Shown here: positions 57,078 through 64,000 of the stretch, one piece after another | How positions within the stretch are numbered: the first letter of the stretch is position 1 | Layout of the letters: every line of letters begins with the position of its first letter | NCBI GenBank assembly: GCA_029237695.1 | Contig: CM055266.1 | Span: forward strand, 108,641,370-108,705,369 | Source: Conchocele bisecta | Lineage: Eukaryota; Mollusca; Bivalvia; Lucinida; Thyasiridae | Reading direction: 5' to 3' | Length of the DNA stretch: 64,000 nt | Made by a program: the position numbers and the translations under genes | The notes under the pieces: model-generated | What the model was told of the DNA's origin: nothing | Seen by the model: the letters and a program-made list of their open reading frames with translations, nothing else | The model's database searches: none

Positions 57078-58113
57078 AAAAAAACAAAAAGATGTTATAA
57101 GACATTTACCCCAACGTTTAAGTTTATGAATGTGGCTAGGTTTGGGACCTTGACCTTGGGATAAAGGGTTGGGTGGTGAGTCGTGGATTTGCTACAGCAT
57201 GATAGAGGGTCATTCTGATGAATGCATGTTATGAAAACTATCAGGAGTTACATAGAAGAAAACAGATGTAAGACATTTACCCCAACGTTAAGTTTATGAA
57301 TGTGCTAAGTTTGTGACCTTGACCTTGGGGTAAGGGATAGGCGGTGGGTCATGGATTTGCTATAGCCACGATAGAGTATCATCAGATGAATGTATGTATG
57401 AAATTCAAGGGAAGGCGTTCTATGGAAGGAAACAGATGTTATAAGACATTTACCCCAACGTAAAGTTTATGAATGTGCTATGTTTGTGACATTGACCTTG
57501 GGGAAAGGGGTGGGGGTGGGTCATGGATTTGCTATAGCACAATAGAGTATCATCATATGAATGCATGTATGAAATATCAAGGCGTTCCCTGTAAAGAAAC
57601 AGAAGTTATAAAAATACATTTACTCCAACGTTAAATTTATGATGTTGATCTTGGGGAAAGGGGTGGTGGGGGGGGGGGGTCATGGATTTGCTGTAACACA
57701 ATAGAGGAACATCAGATGAATGCATGTATGAACTATCAAAGCGTTCACTGTAAATAAACAGAAGTTACAAACATTTACCCCAACGTTAAGTTTATGAACA
57801 TGCTCAGTTTGTGACCTTGACCTTGGAGTAAGGGTTGGGTGGTGGGTGGTGGATTTGCTACAGCATGATAGAGGGTCATCTGAGGAATTCATGTATGAAC
57901 TATTAAGGTGTTCCATGAAAGGAAACAGATGTTATAATACATTTACCCCAACGTTAAGCTTATGAATGTGCTAAGTTTGTGACATTGACCTTGGGGTAAG
58001 GGGTGGGCGGTGGGTCATGGATTTGCGATATCACGATAGGGTATCATCAGATGAATGCATGTATGAAATATCAAGGCGTTACATGAAAGGAAACAGATGT
58101 TATACTAGAAATG

Positions 58114-59467
58114 TGGCCTGTCGGCACACAAATGCCCCCGCTGGCAGCCAAAGAAAACAAGGCATATTTGAATGTGGATTTGTCACAGGGTGGCAGAGGA
58201 CCATTGGAGCAATGCGTGTGTGAAATGTGAAGCAGATCCGAGCAAGGAAACAGAAATTATTAGGCATTTACCCAGCGTTAAGGTTTCGAACGCACCAAGT
58301 CTGTGACCTTGACCCTGGGCTTAGCGGGGGCGGCACAAATGTGGATTTGTCACAGGGTGGCAGAGGACCATTGGAGCAATGCGTGTGTGAAATGTGAAGC
58401 AGATCCGAGCAAGGAAACAGAAATTATAAGTCATTTACCCAGCGTTAAGATTTCGAACGCACCAAGTCTGTGACCTTGACCCTGGGCTTAGCGGGGGCGG
58501 CACGAATGTGGATTTGTCACAGGGCGGTAGAGGACCATTGGAGCAATGCGTGTGTGAAATGTGAAGCAGATCCGAGCAAGGAAACAGAAATTATAAGCCA
58601 TTTACCCAGCGTTAAGGTTTCGGGACGTACGTACGTACGTACGTACGGTACGGAGCCGGTAACACTATATGCCCCCCTCACCATTCGGTGGCGGGGGCAT
58701 AATAAGCCATTTACCCAGCGTTAAGGTTTCGAAAGCACCAAGTCTGTGACCTTGACCCTGGGCTTAGCGGGGGCGGGACGAATGTGGATTTGTCACTGGG
58801 CGGTAGAGGACCATAAGAGCAATGCGTGTGTGAAATGTGAAGCAGATCTGAGCAAGGAAACGGAAATTATAAGCCATTTACCCAGCGTTAAGGTTTCGAA
58901 AGCACCAAGTCTGTGACCTTGACCCTGGGCTTAGCGGGGGCGGGACGAATGTGGATTTGTCACAGGGCGGTAGTGGACCATTGGAGCAATGCGTGTGTGA
59001 AATGTGAAGCAGATCCGAGCAAGGAAACAGAAATTATAAGCCATTTACCCAGCGTTAAGGTTTCGAAAGCACCAAGTCTGTGACCTTGACCCTGGCTTAG
59101 CGGGGCGGACGAATGTGGATTTGTCACAGGGCGGTAGAGGACCATTGGAGCAATGCGTGTGTGAAATGTGAAGCAGATCCGAGCAAGGAAACAGAAATTA
59201 TAAGCCATTTACCCAGCGTTAAGGTTTCGAAAGCACCAAGTCTGTGACCTTGACCCTGGGCTTAGCAGGGGCGGGACGAATGTGGATTTGTCACAGGGCG
59301 GTAGAGGACCATTGGAGCAATGCGTGTGTGAAATGTGAAGCAGATCCGAGCAAGGAAACAGAAATTATAAGCCATTTACCCAGCGTTAAGGTTTCGGGAC
59401 GTACGTACGTACGGACGCCGGTAACACTATATGCCCCCCTCACCATTCGGTGGCGGGGGCATAAAAA
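58114..59467 (+). mobile_element. Type 2 element, copy 5, with an internal right junction
   Basis: A right junction at 58622-58702 is followed at once by more type 2 cores and a second right junction at 59396. This looks like two type 2 blocks fused by recombination. Left flank aaacagatgttata recurs after the final hairpin. Confidence 0.78.
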
Positions 59468-60041
59468 CAGATGTTATAAGACATTTACCCCAACGTTAAG
59501 TTTATGAATGTGCTAGGTTTGGGACCTTGACCTTGGGATAAGGGTTGGGTGGTGAGTCGTGGATTTGCTACAGCATGATAGAGGGTCATCTGAGGAATGC
59601 ATGTATGAACTATCAGGGAGTTACATAGAAGAAAACAGATGTTATAAGACATTTACCCCAACGTTAAGTTTATGAATGTGCTAAGTTTGTGACCTTGACC
59701 TTGGGGTAAGGGATAGGCGGTGGGTCATGGATTTGCTATAGCACGATAGAGTATCATCAGATGAATGTATGTATGAAATATCAAGGCGTTCTATGGAAGG
59801 AAACAGATGTTATAAGACATTTACCCCAACGTAAAAGTTTATGAATTGTGCTATGTTTGTGACATTGACTTGGGGAAAAGGAGGTGGGGGTGGGTCATGG
59901 ATTTGCTATAGCACAATAGAGTATCATCATATGAATGCATGTATGAAATATCAAGGCGTTCCCTGTAAAGAAACAGAAGTTATAAAAATACATTTACTCC
60001 AACGTTAAATTTATGATGTTGATCTTGGGGAAAGGGGTGGT

Positions 60042-60077
<36 letters not shown>
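60042..60077 (+). repeat. G-run of 36
   Basis: Unbroken run in a type 1 unit. Similar shorter runs at 48315, 53295-53322, 55556-55590, 57668-57679 and 61995-62007 mark the same unit position. Length is likely unreliable. Confidence 0.85.
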
Positions 60078-60079
<2 letters not shown>

Positions 60080-60510
60080 ATGGATTTGCTGTAACACAAT
60101 AGAGGAACATCAGATGAATGCATGTATGAACTATCAAAGCGTTCACTGTAAATAAACAGAAGTTACAAACATTTACCCCAACGTTAAGTTTATGAACATG
60201 CTCAGTTTGTGACCTTGACCTTGGAGTAAGGGTTGGGTGGTGAGTGGTGGATTTGCTACAGCATGATAGAGGGTCATCTGAGGAATTCATGTATGAACTA
60301 TTAAGGTGTTCCATGAAAGGAAACAGATGTTATAATACATTTACCCCAACGTTAAGCTTATGAATGTGCTAAGTTTGTGACATTGACCTTGGGGTAAGGG
60401 GTGGGCGGTGGGTCATGGATTTGCGATATCACGATAGGGTATCATCAGATGAATGCATGTATGAAATATCAAGGCGTTACATGAAAGGAAACAGATGTTA
60501 TACTAGAAAT

Positions 60511-61423
60511 GTGGCCTGTCGGCACACAAATGCCCCCGCTGGCAGCCAAAGAAAACAAGGCATATTTGAATGTGGATTTGTCACAGGGTGGCAGAGGACC
60601 ATTGGAGCAATGCGTGTGTGAAATGTGAAGCAGATCCGAGCAAGGAAACAGAAATTATTAGGCATTTACCCAGCGTTAAGGTTTCGAACGCACCAAGTCT
60701 GTGACCTTGACCCTGGGCTTAGCGGGGGCGGCACAAATGTGGATTTGTCACAGGGTGGCAGAGGACCATTGGAGCAATGCGTGTGTGAAATGTGAAGCAG
60801 ATCCGAGCAAGGAAACAGAAATTATAAGTCATTTACCCAGCGTTAAGATTTCGAACGCACCAAGTCTGTGACCTTGACCCTGGGCTTAGCGGGGGCGGCA
60901 CGAATGTGGATTTGTCACAGGGTGGCAGAGGATCATTGGAGCAATGCGTGTGTGAAATGTGAAGCAGATCCGAGCAAGGAAACAGAAATTATAAAACATT
61001 TACCCGGCGTTAAGGTTCCGAACGCACCAAGTCTGTGACCTTGACCCTGGGCTTGGCGGGGGCGGCACGAATGTAGATTTGTCACAGGGTGGCAGAGGAC
61101 CATTGGAGCAATGCGTGTGTGAAATGTGAAGCAGATCCGAGCAAGGAAACAGAAATTATGAGGCATTTACCCAGCGTTAAGGTTTCGAAAGCACCAAGTC
61201 TGTGACCTTGACCCTGGGCTTAGCGGGGGCGGGACGAATGTGGATTTGTCACAGGGCGGTAGAGGACCATTGGAGCAATGCGTGTGTGAAATGTGAAGCA
61301 GATCCGAGCAAGGAAACAGAAATTATAAGCCATTTACCCAGCGTTAAGGTTTCGGGACGTACGTACGTACGGACGCCGGTAACACTATATGCCCCCCTCA
61401 CCATTCGGTGGCGGGGGCATAAA
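60511..61423 (+). mobile_element. Type 2 element, copy 6
   Basis: Near-identical to 58114-58620 over its first part, with extra cores before the right junction at 61354. Confidence 0.8.
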
Positions 61424-62440
61424 AACAGATGTTATAAGACATTTACCCCAACGTTAAGTTTATGAATGTGCTAGGTTTGGGACCTTGACCTTGGGATAAG
61501 GGTTGGGTGGTGAGTCGTGGATTTGCTACAGCATGATAGAGGGTCATCATGAGGAATGCATGTATGAACTATCAGGGAGTTACATAGAAGAAAACAGATG
61601 TTATAAGACATTTACCCCAACGTTAAGTTTATGAATGTGCTAAGTTTGTGACCTTGACCTTGGGGTAAGGGATAGGCGGTGGGTCATGGATTTGCTATAC
61701 CACGATAGAGTATCATCAGATGAATGTATGTATGAAATATCAAGGCGTTCTATGGAAGGAAACAGATGTTATAAGACATTTACCCCAACGTAAAGTTTAT
61801 GAATGTGCTATGTTTGTGACATTGACCTTGGGGAAAGGGGTGGGTCAGGGTCATGGATTTGCTATAGCACAATAGAGTATCATCATATGAATGCATGTTA
61901 AATATCAAGGCGTTCCCTGTAAAGAAACAGAAGTTATAAAAATACATTTACTCCACGTTAAATTTATGATGTTGATCTTAAGGGGAAAGGTGGTGGGGGG
62001 GGGGGGGTCATGGATTTTCTGTAACACAATAGAGGAACATCAGATGAATGCATGTATGAACTATCAAAGCGTTCACTGTAAATAAACAGAAGTTACAAAC
62101 ATTTACCCCAACGTTAAGTTTATGAACATGCTCAGTTTGTGACCTTGACCTTGGAGTAAGGGTTGGGTGGTGGGTGGTGGATTTGCTACAGCATGATAGA
62201 GGGTCATCTGAGGAATTCATGTATGAACTATTAAGGCGTTCCATGAAAGGAAACAGATGTTATAATACATTTACCCCAACGTTAAGCTTATGAATGTGCT
62301 AAGTTTGTGACATTGACCTTGGGGTAAGGGGAGGGCGGTGGGTCATGGATTTGCGATATCACGATAGGGTATCATCAGATGAATGCATGTATGAAATATC
62401 AAGGCGTTACATGAAAGGAAACAGATGTTATACTAGAAAT

Positions 62441-62684
62441 GTGGCCTGTCGGCACACGAATGCCCCCGCTGGCAGCCAAAGAAAACAAGGCATATTTGAA
62501 TGTGGATTTGTCACAGGGTGGCAGAGGACCATTGGAGCAATGCGTGTGTGAAATGTGAAGCAGATCTGAACAAGGAAACAGAAATTATAAGGCATTTAGC
62601 CAGCGTTAAGGTTTCGTACGTTACGTACGTACGGACGCCGGTAACATTATATGCCCCCCTCACCATTCGGTAGCGGGGGCATAA
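62441..62684 (+). mobile_element. Type 2 element, copy 7 (one core)
   Basis: The shortest form: left end, one partial core, right end with altered gtacgttacgtacg. It shows the ends without the tandem array. Confidence 0.8.
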
Positions 62685-63540
62685 CGATATTTAACCCAAC
62701 GTTAAGTTTATGAATGTGCTAAGTTTGTGACCTTGGCCTTGGGGAAAGGGGTGGTAGGTGGGTCATGTATTTGCTATAGCACAATAGAGTATCATCAGAT
62801 AAATGCATGTATGAAATATCAAGGCGTTCCATGAAAGAAAATAGATGTTATAAGACATTTACCCCAACGTTAAGTTTATGAATGTTCTAAGTTTGTGACC
62901 TTGACCTTGGGGTAAGGGATGGGTGGTGGGTCATGGATTTGCTATAGCACGATAGAGTATCATAAGATGAATCCATGTATGAAATAAGAAGGCGTTCCCT
63001 GTAAATAAACAGAAGTTACACAACATTTACCCCAACGTTAAGTTTATGAACATGCTAAGTGTGTGACCCTGACCTTGGGGTAAGGGTTTGGTGGTGGGTC
63101 GTGGATTTGCTACAGCATGATAGAGGGTAATCTGAGGAATGCATGTATGAAATATCAAGGTGTTCCATGAAAGGAAACAGATGTTATAAGACATTTACCC
63201 CAACGTTAAGTTTATGAATGTGCTAAGAAGGTGACCTTGACCTTGGGGTAAGGGTTGGGTGATGGGTCATGGATTTGCTACAGCATGATAGAAGGTCATC
63301 TGAGGAATGCATGTATGAAATATCAAGGCGTTCCATGAAAGGAAACAGATGTTATAAGAAATTTACCCCAACATTAAGTGTATGAATGTGCTAAGTTTGT
63401 GACCTTGACCTTGGGGTAAGGGTTGGGTGGTGGGTCATGGATTTGCTACAGCATGATAGAGGGTCATCTGAGGAATAACAAGGTGTTCCATAAAAGGAAA
63501 CAGAAGTTATAAGACATTTACCCCAACGTTAAGTTTGTGG

Positions 63541-64000
63541 ACGACAAAAAGCAGTCAAAGAAGTTAATTACACAGATTCTATAACCTATGCACGATTGTA
63601 TGCAAAAGTGTAGAATAAATACTAAGTTGAATAGGCCGTATATAAAGCTGGGAATATTTATATTGTAATATGTGGGCGTCATGAATTGCTCACAAAAACA
63701 TTCCCGGCTTTAATAGCCTCAACACCATATTTTAGTGATGTTGGATTCAGACCTTTAAATAGTTTATATATACTCATAGCCAGCCTATGTCTGGCACAGT
63801 TACCTGTTCTAGTGTATATTGTAGAGAAAACCAGCATTGCCAGGAAAACAAGAAATGCGTCTGTCGAACGCGGATGCCACCTGCAGCATATTTGAGAAAC
63901 TGTGACAAAGCGGTTAACCGAAAAGTGTGACGGACGGACGGACAGACGGATGGACGGACAGACGGATGGTCCAAACACTATATGCCACCCGTTTCTTCGA
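63541..64000 (+). other. Right flank with GGAC/GGAT microsatellite
   Basis: After the last type 1 unit, unique-looking sequence leads to ctgtgacaaagcggttaacc and (ggac/ggat)n at 63929-63968, then aacactatatgccacccg, which resembles an R12-type right end cut by the window edge. Confidence 0.5.

Larger units (their letters stand above)
48110..63540 (+). repeat. 15.4-kb satellite-like block: type 1 array with nested type 2 blocks
   Basis: Type 1 monomer (about 168 bp): accccaacgttaagtttatg, gtgaccttgaccttgggg, ggatttgctatagcac, atgaatgcatgtatg, aaggaaacagatgttataag. Type 2 monomer (about 167 bp): acccagcgttaaggtttcga, gtgaccttgaccctgggctt, atgtggatttgtcacagggc, gcaatgcgtgtgtgaaatg, aaggaaacagaaattataag. 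The two align along their whole length. Type 2 blocks always follow the same left junction and end with the same ACGT-rich right junction. Confidence 0.9.

Noticed and set aside
48962..62551. Open frames of 60-180 codons inside the satellite block, some identical between copies
   Set aside because: They follow the 168-bp repeat, run on both strands, and show no family likeness; identity reflects DNA duplication.
48110..63540. CRISPR-like regular repeats
   Set aside because: The repeats are head-to-tail without unique spacers, and the genome is eukaryotic.
63679..63978. Minus-strand 99-codon frame at the right edge
   Set aside because: Its SVCPSIRLSVRPS head is microsatellite translation. 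The rest has no recognised family; a piece of a retroelement cannot be excluded.

Overview
The window is nuclear DNA from an animal, most probably a bivalve mollusc. That is an inference: the introns are long and full of small palindromic transposons, and several elements have the build of the bivalve 'pearl'/CvE-type mobile repeats (tandem core units beside a tetranucleotide microsatellite). It holds two protein genes in convergent, tail-to-tail orientation. Both were rebuilt exon by exon, and every splice phase closes. No transposase or reverse transcriptase reading frame was recognised, so all mobile elements seen look non-autonomous.

1-30,519 (+ strand): the 3' part of IFT122, a subunit of the intraflagellar transport complex A that drives retrograde transport in cilia. 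Nineteen coding exons give 838 codons before the stop. The first part of the gene, including the N-terminal WD40 propeller, lies left of the window. Two of the 18 introns carry U12-type (minor spliceosome) donor and branch sites. The last bases of the first exon, with its splice donor, are amplified four times in tandem in the next intron.

30,520-36,778: the tail-to-tail intergenic region. It holds MITE and SINE copies and a 500-N assembly gap (32,701-33,200) whose two edges share 11 bases.

36,779-46,277 (- strand): a complete ALG12, the ER mannosyltransferase that adds the eighth mannose to the lipid-linked oligosaccharide for N-glycosylation. It has nine coding exons and 477 residues, and one U12-type intron.

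46,278-47,990: upstream region of ALG12, with a possible short leader exon and a hairpin element.

About 48,000-63,540: a 15.5-kb satellite-like block built from two related monomers of about 167-168 bp. The AT-richer type 1 array is interrupted by at least seven blocks of a GC-richer type 2, each bounded by its own conserved left and right end sequences, so type 2 looks like a mobile element with tandem cores nested in a type 1 array. Much of 51.3-57.4 kb carries scattered one-base indels against near-identical copies, which points to poor consensus. Many other repeats fall into about a dozen palindromic MITE or SINE families named R1-R12 below. Both genes are housekeeping or ciliary genes with no evident functional link to each other.
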